Shown here piece after piece: positions 40,512 through 49,097 of a stretch of 64,000 bases of DNA (positions are counted from its first letter, which is position 1; each line of letters opens with the position of its first letter). This stretch comes from Saccharothrix obliqua (GTDB lineage Bacteria; Actinomycetota; Actinomycetes; Mycobacteriales; Pseudonocardiaceae), in the NCBI RefSeq assembly GCF_019375475.1, contig NZ_JAHXGQ010000005.1, forward strand, positions 62,001 to 126,000, given 5' to 3'. The translations under genes were made by a program, and so were the position numbers. Below the pieces are notes generated by a model. It was given only the letters and a program-made list of their open reading frames with translations. It was not told where the DNA came from and made no database searches.

Positions 40512-43500
40512 TCAGCCCAACTCGGCCAGGAACCGGCGGACCGCGGTGGGCTGCGCGCCGTCCTCACCGTCGTGGAACACCAGCGCGAACAGGACCGCGG
40601 TGAGTTCCGCCGTCGTCTCCGCACCGTCGGCCAGCCCGAGCCGGTACCGGGTCTCGGCGATGTGCCGGCGCGACACGAGGGCGTCCCGGCTCTCGCTGCC
40701 CAACGCGGTCAGCTCCGCCGCGAGGCAGCGCTCCAACCGCACCAGCGCCTCCACCAGCCGGTCGAGGGACAGCAACGCCATCGCGTGACACCACGACGCC
40801 CGCCGGGCCAGCTCGGCCTCCGCCCCGATCAGCTCCTCCAGGCTGTCCGCGACCTCCCGCAACTCCGCCTCCGCCTCCTCCGGCCGGTCCAGGTGCTGGA
40901 GGATGTGCGCCCGGCAGTGGCGTTCCTGGAGCGTCGTGGAGTCCCGCGTGCCCGCGCGCAGCTCCAGCACGGCGGTCTGCTCGGCCTCGGCCTCCGCGTA
41001 CCGCCCGGCGTTGGCCAACCCGTCGCCGTAGTCGTGCCGCAGCGCCAGCAGGGTCGGGTCGGTCGCGGGCCGGTCCGCGCACTCCGCGATGACCTCCTCG
41101 AACAGCGCCAGCGACTCCTCGGTCCGGTCCTGCGAGCGCAGGTTGCGGCCGAGCCACCGGCGCACGTGGACGAACTCGTTGGAGTCGTCGTAGCCCTCGT
41201 CCCGCATCGCGGTCAGCGTCGCGCGGTACTCGGCCTCCGCCTCGGGGTACCGGCCGGCCTTGTCCAGCGCGTGCGCCAACTGGTGGTGCGCGAACGCGGA
41301 CAACGCGCCATCGCCGTCGAACGTCCCGTCGCCGTACGACCCGGCGATCGCGTCGTACTCGGCGTCCGCCGCCTCCTCGTGCCCGTAGGCGGTCATGTGG
41401 CTCGCGAGGTACGCGCGGTGCACCAACGTGTAGTAGTCGACGTCCCCGCGTAACCGCAGGCAGTCCGCGACGATCGCGCGCTTCTCCGCCTCGGCCTCCG
41501 CCTCCCGGCCGAGCGCGTCCAACGCGTCGGACCAGGCGTGGCGGGAGAGCAGCGTGTACGGGTCGGCCGGGCCCAGCACCCTGGTCCGCGCCTCGACGAC
41601 CGCGCGCAGCTGCTCCTCGCCCTCCGCGTCGTCCAGCGCGGTCGCCCAGTTGTGCCAGGTGATCAGGGTGTCCGGGTCGTCCGGGCCGAGCACGGCGAGC
41701 TGCCGGTCGAGGATGTCGCGGTACTCGGCACGCGTCTGCTCGGGCGTGCGGTCGCTCTCGGAGAACGTCCTGCGGTGGCGGATCGCGAGGCGGACCGGGT
41801 CGTCCGGGTCCAGCACGGCGGACCGCTCGTACAGCGGACCCGAGAACTCCTCGGACTCCCCGAACCGGCGGGAGAACACCAGGTACGCGAAGCAACGCAA
41901 CCCGGCCCGCAGCACGCGGGTCAGGGTCTCCCGGTCGTCGTCCGGCACACCGTCCACGGCCGCCCGCACGTGTGGCGTCACGAGGCGGTACCAGTCCCAG
42001 TTCGCGCGCTCCTCGGGCACCGGGCCGGTCGCCGTGCCCAGCACGTCCGCCGCCCGCCGCCACACGGCCCGCCGCCGCGCCCGGTCCAGCCCGCGGACCC
42101 GGGACGCGGTCACCTCCAGCACCAGCCGGTGCCCGGTCACGCACGGCAGCGGCGGTTCCGGGAAGTCGGCGGGCACGGCCGCGAGGTCGCCGATCTCCGT
42201 CACGTTCAGCAGGTGGAAGTCGACCAGCGCCTCCAGCGCCCGGCTCGCCTCCGACGCGGGCACGTCGCCGTCGAGCCCGGCCGGGTCGATCAGGTCCACC
42301 GGCAGCGGTGCGGGCGCGAAGCACGAGATGAGGCGCATCAGGCCGCGCGCGGGACCGACGTCGCGCTCCTCCAGCAGGTCGAGGCTGATCTCCCAGGTGC
42401 GGCCGACCAGCCTGCGGTGCAGGCGCTCCAGGCTGGTCGAGTCCACGGCGTGCTGCCTGCCCTCGTCCAGGAAGTCCGCGCCGAGGGTGCCCAGCTCGCG
42501 CCGGTAGTCGCCGAACGTGGTGATCCGGGCCCGTCCCGTGCGGCGGCGCAGCAGGTTCGCGCCGTGCTTCGCGCGGTCCAGGTAGCGGCCCGCCGACACC
42601 AGCGCGAGCGGCAGGCAGCCGAGCCGGTCGGCGAGCCGCAGCGCGTCCTCCCGCGCGCCCGCGTGCCCGGCCAGGTCGATCAGCACGTCGGCGGCGTCCT
42701 CGCCGGGCAGCACGTCCACCAGGTGCCGCTGCGCGCGACCACCCCACACGTCCGGGCTGTCCACGCGCGTGGTGACGACCGCCGTGCCCGCCGGGCTGGT
42801 GCGCAACCACCCGGTGCCGTCACCGGGCACGCCGTCGTCGGCCGCGAGCAACCCCGGCTCGTCCGCGTTGTCGATGACCAGCAGCCACTTCGTCCGCGAC
42901 GTGTCCAGGTACCGCCACAGCAGGTCGGGCGCGCTGCCGCCGCCACCCCACGTCTCGTTCAGCTCGTCCTCGGGCACGCCGATCTCCTGCGCGATCTCAC
43001 GCATACCGACCAGCAGCCGCTCGTGCTGGTGCGCGGACACCCAGAACACCTGGTGGCCGCGTTCGGCGGCACGGCGCGCGAGTTCCAGCGCGATGGTGGT
43101 CTTGCCGCAGCCGCCGAGCCCGTGCAGCACCTGGATCGCCTGCGGGGGAGCGGTGAGCAGGCCCTCCAGGTGGTCGAGCAGGGCGTCCCGGCCACGCACC
43201 CGCGCGGGCAGGTCGCCGATCGGCGGGCGGATCGAGTACATGCCGGGCGTCGGCCGCGTGGCGGCCTCGGCGGGCAGGTTCTGCCGCCAGCGCCGCTCGG
43301 CGTCCTTCGCCTCCTCGCACAGCCGGAGCCACGCGGGGCTGGCCGCCACGTCGCACGCCTTCAGCAACGCCGTCACGGTCTTCCAACTCGGTGTGCGGCC
43401 ACCGGAGAGGGCTTCGGACACCGTGGACGGCGACAACCCGGCCGCGCTCGCCAGGTCGCGCAGCGACGGGTACCCGGCGCGGTGCGCGCACTCGCGGAGC

Positions 43501-43559
43501 CGGCGGGCCACGGCCTGCACCTCGGCCGGCGCGGTCGACTCGATCGGCGTGAGGTCCAA
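40512..43559 (-). CDS. STAND NTPase (NB-ARC) with HTH and TPR repeats
   Basis: A 1015-residue signal-transduction ATPase. The N-terminus (about 10-75) is an XRE-like HTH (SLRDLASAAGLSPSTVSEAL). The NB-ARC P-loop HGLGGCGKTT lies at about 150, with Walker B-like KWLLVIDNADEP (about 225) and a winged region to about 480. From about 580 on, many TPR-like pairs (LGPDDPDTL, LGPADPYTL) follow. TTG 43559 with AGGGGGTGGG upstream was chosen; a GTG at 43679 would add 40 residues but has no ribosome site. Such proteins sense a trigger through TPRs and control transcription or defence. Function unproven. Confidence 0.82.
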   Translation of the reverse strand: MDLTPIESTAPAEVQAVARRLRECAHRAGYPSLRDLASAAGLSPSTVSEALSGGRTPSWKTVTALLKACDVAASPAWLRLCEEAKDAERRWRQNLPAEAATRPTPGMYSIRPPIGDLPARVRGRDALLDHLEGLLTAPPQAIQVLHGLGGCGKTTIALELARRAAERGHQVFWVSAHQHERLLVGMREIAQEIGVPEDELNETWGGGGSAPDLLWRYLDTSRTKWLLVIDNADEPGLLAADDGVPGDGTGWLRTSPAGTAVVTTRVDSPDVWGGRAQRHLVDVLPGEDAADVLIDLAGHAGAREDALRLADRLGCLPLALVSAGRYLDRAKHGANLLRRRTGRARITTFGDYRRELGTLGADFLDEGRQHAVDSTSLERLHRRLVGRTWEISLDLLEERDVGPARGLMRLISCFAPAPLPVDLIDPAGLDGDVPASEASRALEALVDFHLLNVTEIGDLAAVPADFPEPPLPCVTGHRLVLEVTASRVRGLDRARRRAVWRRAADVLGTATGPVPEERANWDWYRLVTPHVRAAVDGVPDDDRETLTRVLRAGLRCFAYLVFSRRFGESEEFSGPLYERSAVLDPDDPVRLAIRHRRTFSESDRTPEQTRAEYRDILDRQLAVLGPDDPDTLITWHNWATALDDAEGEEQLRAVVEARTRVLGPADPYTLLSRHAWSDALDALGREAEAEAEKRAIVADCLRLRGDVDYYTLVHRAYLASHMTAYGHEEAADAEYDAIAGSYGDGTFDGDGALSAFAHHQLAHALDKAGRYPEAEAEYRATLTAMRDEGYDDSNEFVHVRRWLGRNLRSQDRTEESLALFEEVIAECADRPATDPTLLALRHDYGDGLANAGRYAEAEAEQTAVLELRAGTRDSTTLQERHCRAHILQHLDRPEEAEAELREVADSLEELIGAEAELARRASWCHAMALLSLDRLVEALVRLERCLAAELTALGSESRDALVSRRHIAETRYRLGLADGAETTAELTAVLFALVFHDGEDGAQPTAVRRFLAELG

Positions 43560-43829
43560 CCCCGCCCACCCCCTGTGTCGTTCGCGAACGCGGACCGGGC
43601 GGCCCCGGTCGCGGCGCCGCCGTTCGGCGAACGTTCGCGAAGCCGTTCGGACAGCCTCCACCACCACTACACCGGTCACATCGGTTTCGGTGCGGAGGGA
43701 TGTGACGGTCGGGTGTCGGTCAACGGGGAGAAGTGCCGCTCACTGCAGCGCGGCGGGGATGAAGAAGAGCTGCCGTACCTGGTCGGGGTGCGGCAGCCCG
43801 GTTGGCGTCGGCGCGGAGATGCCGACGCG
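43560..43829. other. 270-bp gap before the STAND gene with clustered palindromes
   Basis: It separates the small unknown gene from the STAND gene on the same strand. The region nearest the STAND start holds a cluster of CGTTCG-type palindromes (separate entry); the rest shows nothing distinctive. Confidence 0.5.
43579..43648. promoter_or_regulatory. Cluster of CGTTCG/CGAACG palindromes
   Basis: CGTTCGCGAACG (43579-43590) is a perfect 12-bp palindrome. CGTTCGGCGAACG (43621-43633), GAACGTTCGCGAA (43629-43641) and CGTTCG near 43644 repeat the same half-site 42-65 bp upstream. They lie 20-90 bp before the STAND gene's TTG start, suggesting an operator for its own HTH or another regulator. Confidence 0.5.
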
Positions 43830-44315
43830 TCACAGCATGATCGTCGGTGTCACCACGGTCCGGCCGGGGACGCCGCGCGCGTCCACGAGGTGCACCACGA
43901 TCTGGGTGGTGCCGGTGGGCACGTCGGCGAGCACGAACCGGCCGCCGTCGTCGGCCTTGGTGGTGCTGGACTCGTGCTCGGCCACCCGTACCTCCACGGT
44001 GTGCTCACCCGCGGGTACCAGCCACCCGTCGATCCGGTGGCGTGCCCCGCTCGGCGTGAAGTTCACCATCAGGGTCAGGTTGTCGACCGTGAACGTGATC
44101 GTGCCGGGGTTGCCGCCGCGAACGCCGGCCAGCGAGTCCGTCCGCTGCCACCGGGCGACCTCCACGTCCAGGTCCTCCAGCGCGACCGCGAACTGGATGC
44201 GCTCGACCAGCCCCGCCGGGGGCGCGTCGAGCTGGTACACGAGTCGGTTCAGCTCGGTGAGGACAGCGGTGTCCTCTTGGCCTCTGCGGTCATCGCGCGG
44301 GTCGATGTCGTTCAC
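43830..44315 (-). CDS. Hypothetical protein coupled to sigma factor
   Basis: A 161-residue protein starting at GTG 44315, overlapping the sigma-factor stop by 4 bp. The N-terminal 50 residues are acidic and helical; the C-terminal part resembles a carboxypeptidase-regulatory-like or transthyretin-like beta fold (GGRFVLADVPTGTTQIVVHL). No signal peptide is visible, so it is likely cytoplasmic. It may regulate or assist the sigma factor, but it has no anti-sigma zinc motif. I do not recognise the family. Confidence 0.72.
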   Translation of the reverse strand: MNDIDPRDDRRGQEDTAVLTELNRLVYQLDAPPAGLVERIQFAVALEDLDVEVARWQRTDSLAGVRGGNPGTITFTVDNLTLMVNFTPSGARHRIDGWLVPAGEHTVEVRVAEHESSTTKADDGGRFVLADVPTGTTQIVVHLVDARGVPGRTVVTPTIML

Positions 44316-44917
44316 CGCGATCCTCCTTCCGCGTCAAGATGTGTGCGCAGCGTGTTCAGGCACCGGCCCCGGGTGGGCCCGATGCTGCCGCGTGGCATGT
44401 GCAGTGCTTCGGCGACCGCGCGGTACTCCGCCCGCCCGGCCAGCACGGTGAGGCGCAGGAGTTCCTGGCACCTCTGCGACAAGCGGCCGAAAGCCCGCCA
44501 CAACCGGTGGTCCCGGTCGTCCACGAGGGCGGCGTCCTCCGGCAGCCCGTACTCGCTCTCCAACTGCTCCGCCAGTTCGTCGGAGAGCGCTGCCTCCCGG
44601 CGGGCGGGCGTCCAGGTGCGCTGGGCTTCGCGGCGCGTCGCCACGACGAGCCACCCCGCCAGCGCGCGGGGTTCGAGCAGGCGGTCCAGGTGGCGCAGCA
44701 ACGCCAGCCAGACCGTTTGCACCACGTCCTCGGCGGTGCTGCGGTCCAGGCCGTGACCGCGGGCGACGTGCCACACGAGCGGCGTCAGGTCGGCGACCAG
44801 CACGTCCAGCGCCCGTCGATCGCCGTCGCGGGCGGCGACGACGCACGCGGCGTGCCGGTCGATCCCGTCCAAGCCCTCCCACGGTGGGCGCTCACCGGCC
44901 GTGCGCAGATCTCCCAC
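44312..44917 (-). CDS. ECF-like RNA polymerase sigma factor
   Basis: A 201-residue sigma-70 family protein. Region 2 shows ALDVLVADLTPLVWHVARG and AEDVVQTVWLALLRHL (about 62-77); region 4 shows LSQRCQELLRLTVLAGRAEYRAVA and MPRGSIGPTRGR (about 145-195). The start is a GTG with AGGAGGTGAC upstream, an excellent site. It lies divergent from the amino-sugar operon, upstream of the small protein and the STAND gene on the same strand. Confidence 0.9.
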   Translation of the reverse strand: MGDLRTAGERPPWEGLDGIDRHAACVVAARDGDRRALDVLVADLTPLVWHVARGHGLDRSTAEDVVQTVWLALLRHLDRLLEPRALAGWLVVATRREAQRTWTPARREAALSDELAEQLESEYGLPEDAALVDDRDHRLWRAFGRLSQRCQELLRLTVLAGRAEYRAVAEALHMPRGSIGPTRGRCLNTLRTHLDAEGGSR

Positions 44918-45338
44918 GTCGTCACCTCCTCCTCGACTTCCCCCAGCCGAAGCTGATCGTCACACACCGCGGTCCGGCCCGGGGCGGCGGTCCGCGATGC
45001 CCCCCTCGCACCGCGGACCGCCCCTCTTCACCGCGGGTGGCGACCGATCGGCACCCCTCGAAGCCGACCGGGCACCACCCCCCTCCCCCACGTGGGTCGT
45101 CGGGACCTGGTCTCCGGCCGGTGCCGGAGCGTCGGTCATGAGATAAGGAGGGGGTGGTTCGGCCGTGGATACACCTTCGCTGTTAACAGTTCACGTTCTT
45201 TCGGCGTGATCCGTGTTACCGCAGGTGGCGGCACGGGCGGAGCCTGACGGCGCACTCGGTCGACGCTGCGTGACGCGCCGGTGCGAGAGCCGTGACGGGG
45301 TGTTCGGCCCGCGGCTCCGGGTGGTTATGGTCCAGACC
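44918..45338. other. 409-bp divergent region between sigma factor and cutC
   Basis: This region between divergent starts holds the strong ribosome site of the sigma gene near 44930, a C-rich stretch to about 45100, the motif TGTTAACA near 45180 (palindromic), and a dre-like site that overlaps the cutC start. No gene seen. Confidence 0.5.
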
Positions 45339-45341
45339 ATG
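45326..45341. promoter_or_regulatory. DasR-like operator over the cutC start
   Basis: TATGGTCCAGACCATG is a near-perfect palindrome: core GGTCCAGACC (45329-45338) is one base from the dre core GGTCTAGACC. The right arm contains the cutC ATG (45339), so binding would block both transcription and initiation. Confidence 0.7.
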
Positions 45342-45992
45342 CTTGAGGTCATCGCTCTCGACGCGGCCGACGCGGTCGCCGCCCAGGCCGGCGGCGCGCA
45401 CCGACTCGAACTGGTCACCGACATGGCGCGGTCCGGCATGACGCCGCCACCGGCCCTGGTCCGCAGCGTGCTGGCGGCCACTGATCTACCGGTACGGGTG
45501 ATGCTGCGCGACGCGGACGGTTTCGCGCCCGGCTCCCTCGACGGCCTCCGCCGGGACGCGGCGGCGTTGCGGGAGGCGGGCGCGACCGAGTTCGTGCTCG
45601 GCTTCCTGGATGCGGGCGGCCGGGTGGACGAGGACACCTGCCGTGCCGTGCTGTCCGAGATCGACGGTTGCGCGTGGACGTTCCACCGCGCCCTGGACAA
45701 CGCCGCCGACCCGGAGGCGGCCTGGGGCGTGGTGGCCGGGTTGGGCTGTGACACGGTGCTCGCGTCGGGTGCGCCGGGTGGCGTGGCGGACGGGTTCCCG
45801 GTCCTGGAGCGGCTCGCCGCGCGTCAGGACGAGGTCGCGCTGCTCGTGGGCGGCGGGCTCAAGCAGGAGCACGTGGCGCCGCTGAAGGCCGCGGGCGCGA
45901 CCGGCTTCCACGTCGGGGGCGCGGTTCGACCCGGCGGGTGGGACGCACCGTTGTCCGCCGACGCCGTCCGGACCTGGGCAAATCTGGTCTAG
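45339..45992 (+). CDS. cutC: CutC family protein
   Basis: A 217-residue TIM-barrel protein with the CutC signatures AAQAGGAHRLELV (about 14-26), FHRALD (about 112) and TVLASGAP (about 133). CutC is named for copper tolerance in E. coli, but that role is disputed. The ATG at 45339 fits the family; an ATG at 45327 is an alternative. It opens an operon with a sugar importer and a hexosaminidase and lies under a dre site, pointing to amino-sugar metabolism here. Confidence 0.88.
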   Translation: MLEVIALDAADAVAAQAGGAHRLELVTDMARSGMTPPPALVRSVLAATDLPVRVMLRDADGFAPGSLDGLRRDAAALREAGATEFVLGFLDAGGRVDEDTCRAVLSEIDGCAWTFHRALDNAADPEAAWGVVAGLGCDTVLASGAPGGVADGFPVLERLAARQDEVALLVGGGLKQEHVAPLKAAGATGFHVGGAVRPGGWDAPLSADAVRTWANLV

Positions 45993-45998
45993 ACCGCT
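45983..45998. promoter_or_regulatory. DasR operator between cutC and the solute-binding gene
   Basis: TCTGGTCTAGACCGCT carries the exact dre core GGTCTAGACC (45986-45995). The TAG in the core is the stop codon of cutC. It is 86 bp before the binding-protein start, so the transporter may have its own DasR-controlled promoter. Confidence 0.75.
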
Positions 45999-46084
45999 TG
46001 CCGATTCGGACACTAGCATCTCCGTTGCTTCCCATGAAATGGCCGTTGCAAATCACGCAACACGTGCTGGAGGGGGTTCGGAGA

Positions 46085-47374
46085 ATGCGGGTAGCGAAGA
46101 GGTGGGCCGCTGTGGCGGCGGGCCTTGCCGTCACAGTGTTGGCCGGGTGCGCCCCGGTCCAGTCCGGTCCGGCCGCGACCGGTGCCGACCAGCAGACCGG
46201 GCAACTCCGGGTCTGGCTGTTCGACGAGGTCAACCGGGGCCCGAAGGAAGCCGTCGTGAAGGAGGCGGTGACCGAGTTCCAGAACGCCCACCAGGGCGTG
46301 ACGGTGGACGTGCAGTACATCCAGGTGCAGGCACGCGCGGAGCGGTTCAAGGCCGCGTTCAGCGACCCGAAGAGCGCACCCGACGTGGCCGAGTTCGGCA
46401 ACACCGACCTCGCGGGTTACGTCGCGGGCGGCGGGTTCGGCGAACTGGACCTGTCCTCCTGGGCCGACGCCAAGGACCTGCTGCCCGCCGTGCTCGACAC
46501 CGGCAAGGTGGACGGCAAGGTCTACGGCGTGCCGTGGTACGTCGGCGTGCGCGCCCTGTACTACCGGACGGACGTGTTCACCGAGCTGGGCCTGAAGCCG
46601 CCGACGAAGCTCGACGACATCGCGCCGCTCGCCCGGCAGATCCGGGCGGCCAAGCCCGACCTGCTCGGCATCTCGGCCGGTGGCAAGTACACCTACGGCG
46701 CCATGCCGTTCGTGTGGGCCAACGGTGGCGACATCGCGCGCAAGGACGGCGACAAGTTCGTGGCCGCCATCGACAGCCCGGAGTCCAAGGCGGGTCTGCG
46801 CCAGTACACCGAGCTGATCGCCGACGACATCTGCCCGCCCGCCCAGTGCGCCGGCAACGGCGGTGACGCGAGCGTCGAGGCGTTCCGCGCCGGCAAGGCG
46901 GCGATGACCATCGGCGGCGACTTCAACCGCAAGTCGGTGGACGCCTCGGCCGCCGCGGGCAAGTACGGCATCGTCCCCCTGCCCGGCAAGACCGAGGGCT
47001 CCGTCGCGCCCGCCTTCGCGGGCGGCAACCTGCTCGGCGTGATGAAGGGCTCGGAGCGCAAGTCCCTGGCCACCGAGTTCGTCAAGCTGCTGGGCGGCAA
47101 GCAGTACCAGCGCAAGATGTTCGACGCCATGGGCAACATGCCGACCTTCGGCGACGTGCAGGCCGACGTGGCCAAGGCCAACCCGGTGGTGGAGCCGTTC
47201 ATCAAGACCCTCGGCGCGGGCACCAAGTTCGTCCCGGTGACCGCGAACTGGGCCAAGATCGACGCGCAGGCCCTGCTGCCGAACCTCATCCAGGAGGTCG
47301 CGACGGGCGGCAACGGGCTCGACGCCGCCGCCAAGAAGGCAGCCGACGCCATGAACGCGGCGTTCGCTTCGTGA
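46085..47374 (+). CDS. ABC sugar-binding lipoprotein, second DasR-linked importer
   Basis: A 429-residue binding protein with a lipoprotein signal (AVAAGLAVTVLAGC, Cys near residue 22). The mature part is a family 1 fold (LRVWLFDEVNRGP, WYVGVRALYYRTDVF, MPFVWANGGDI). It captures an amino sugar or chito-oligosaccharide for the two permeases behind it. The ATG at 46085 has CGGAGA upstream. It differs from DasA in the first operon, so it may accept another chain length or glycan. Confidence 0.9.
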   Translation: MRVAKRWAAVAAGLAVTVLAGCAPVQSGPAATGADQQTGQLRVWLFDEVNRGPKEAVVKEAVTEFQNAHQGVTVDVQYIQVQARAERFKAAFSDPKSAPDVAEFGNTDLAGYVAGGGFGELDLSSWADAKDLLPAVLDTGKVDGKVYGVPWYVGVRALYYRTDVFTELGLKPPTKLDDIAPLARQIRAAKPDLLGISAGGKYTYGAMPFVWANGGDIARKDGDKFVAAIDSPESKAGLRQYTELIADDICPPAQCAGNGGDASVEAFRAGKAAMTIGGDFNRKSVDASAAAGKYGIVPLPGKTEGSVAPAFAGGNLLGVMKGSERKSLATEFVKLLGGKQYQRKMFDAMGNMPTFGDVQADVAKANPVVEPFIKTLGAGTKFVPVTANWAKIDAQALLPNLIQEVATGGNGLDAAAKKAADAMNAAFAS

Positions 47375-48264
47375 TGATGCGCGCGCACAAGGGTGACGGG
47401 CGGATTGCCTTCGCCTACCTCACCCCCGCGCTGCTGGTGCTGGTCGGGTTGATGGGCTACCCGATCTACCAGTTGGTGCTGATCTCCCTGTTCGACTACG
47501 GCCAGGAGCAGGTCAGCGGCGGCGCGCCGCTGACCTTCCTGGGCCTGGAGAACTACGCGACCCTGTTCTCCGACACCAAGTTCTGGTCCGTGCTCGGGCA
47601 GACCGTCGGCTTCGCGGCGGTGTGCGTGCTCGGGACGCTGGTGGTCGGTGCGGCGCTCGCCGTGCTGGCCACCAGGGTCCGCACCTGGGCCAGGACCGTG
47701 CTGTTCCTGGCCGCGCTCGGCGCGTGGGCGACGCCCACCGTGGCGGGCTCGACGATCTGGCTGTTCCTGTTCGACGCGAACTTCGGCTTCGTCAACGAGC
47801 TGCTCGGCACCACCGGGTTCTCCTGGACCTACGACCGCTGGGTCGCGTTCGGGCTGGTCGCCGCGCAGGTGATCTGGTGCTCGTTCCCGTTCGTCATGGT
47901 GACGCTGTACGCGGGCATCAAGGCGATCCCGGGCGAGGTGCTGGAGGCCGCCGCGCTGGACGGCGCGTCCGCGCTGCGCACGGCCCGGTCGGTGATGCTG
48001 CCGCTGCTGCGGCCGTTGCTGATCGTCGTGACGATCCAGTCGATCATCTGGGACTTCAAGGTGTTCACCCAGATCTACATCATGACCAACGGCGGCGGCA
48101 TCGCCGGCCGGAACCTGGTGCTCAACGTGTACGCGTACCAGCAGGCGTTCGCCGCCTCGGAGTACGGGCTCGGCGCGGCGATCGGCGTGGTGATGACGTT
48201 GTTGCTGCTGCTGGTCACGCTCGGGTACCTGCGTGCGTTGCGGAAGTCGGGTGAAGCGCTGTGA
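47371..48264 (+). CDS. ABC sugar permease (MalF-like)
   Basis: A 297-residue membrane protein with six segments and the EAA loop near residue 190 (LEAAALDGASALRTARSVMLPLL). The GTG at 47371 overlaps the binding-protein stop; ATGs at 47374 and 47377 are alternatives. It pairs with the next permease. No ATPase gene is present, so an MsiK-like protein from elsewhere is presumed. Confidence 0.9.
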   Translation: MMMRAHKGDGRIAFAYLTPALLVLVGLMGYPIYQLVLISLFDYGQEQVSGGAPLTFLGLENYATLFSDTKFWSVLGQTVGFAAVCVLGTLVVGAALAVLATRVRTWARTVLFLAALGAWATPTVAGSTIWLFLFDANFGFVNELLGTTGFSWTYDRWVAFGLVAAQVIWCSFPFVMVTLYAGIKAIPGEVLEAAALDGASALRTARSVMLPLLRPLLIVVTIQSIIWDFKVFTQIYIMTNGGGIAGRNLVLNVYAYQQAFAASEYGLGAAIGVVMTLLLLLVTLGYLRALRKSGEAL

Positions 48265-49097
48265 AGCTGCGTGGTGTGGCCGAGGGCGTCACGGTGCTCA
48301 TCGCGGGCGTGGTGGCGTTCCCCCTGTACTGGATGTTCTTGACGGCGTTGAAGCCCGAGTCCGAGGTGATCTCCGCGGAGCCCCGGCCCTGGACGCTCGC
48401 GCCGACGTTCGACAGCTTCGTGCGCGCGCTGACCGTGCAGAGCTTCGGGCGGTACCTGGTGAACAGCCTCGTGGTGGCGATCGCCGTGGTGCTGCTGAGC
48501 TTGCTCATCTCGTTCCTGGCGGCCACCGCGCTGACCCGGTTCCGGTTCCGCAGCCGGACCACGCTGCTGGTGATGCTGCTCGTGGTGCAGATGGTGCCGG
48601 TGGAGGCGCTGACCATCCCGCTGTTCTTCATGATGAAGTCGGTGCGGGAAGTCGCGCCGGTGTTCGGCCTGAACCACCTGGGCTCGCTGGTGCTGGTGCA
48701 CCTGGCGTTCAGCCTGCCGTTCGCGATCTGGATGCTGCGCGGGTTCGTGGCGGCCGTGCCGGTGGAGCTGGAGGAGGCCGCGACGCTGGACGGCGCGTCC
48801 CGCTTCCGGTTCCTGTGGCAGGTGCTGTTCCCGCTGGTGGCGCCGGGCCTGGTGGCGACCAGCGTGCTCTCGTTCATCCACGCGTGGAACGACTTCCTGT
48901 TCGCCAAGACGTTCATCATCTCGGCGGCGGAGAACCAGACGCTTCCCCTGGCGTTGCAGGTTTTCGTGAAACCGGACCAGAACGACTGGGGCGCCATCAT
49001 GGCGGGCTCCACGTTGATGACGATCCCGGTGCTGATCTTCTTCATCCTGGTGCAGCGACGACTCGTCGCGGGACTGGCGGGAGCGGTGAAATCGTGA
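48261..49097 (+). CDS. ABC sugar permease (MalG-like)
   Basis: A 278-residue permease with six segments and EEAATLDGASRFRFLWQVLFPL as coupling loop (about 173-195). The GTG overlaps the previous stop (GTGA). It ends ...LAGAVKS and overlaps the GH20 start by 4 bp, so translation is coupled through four genes. Confidence 0.9.
   Translation: MKLRGVAEGVTVLIAGVVAFPLYWMFLTALKPESEVISAEPRPWTLAPTFDSFVRALTVQSFGRYLVNSLVVAIAVVLLSLLISFLAATALTRFRFRSRTTLLVMLLVVQMVPVEALTIPLFFMMKSVREVAPVFGLNHLGSLVLVHLAFSLPFAIWMLRGFVAAVPVELEEAATLDGASRFRFLWQVLFPLVAPGLVATSVLSFIHAWNDFLFAKTFIISAAENQTLPLALQVFVKPDQNDWGAIMAGSTLMTIPVLIFFILVQRRLVAGLAGAVKS

Noticed and set aside
43579..43648. LexA/SOS box
   Set aside because: Half-sites are in the order GTTC..GAAC with no 4-bp spacer, unlike the actinobacterial GAAC-N4-GTTC site.
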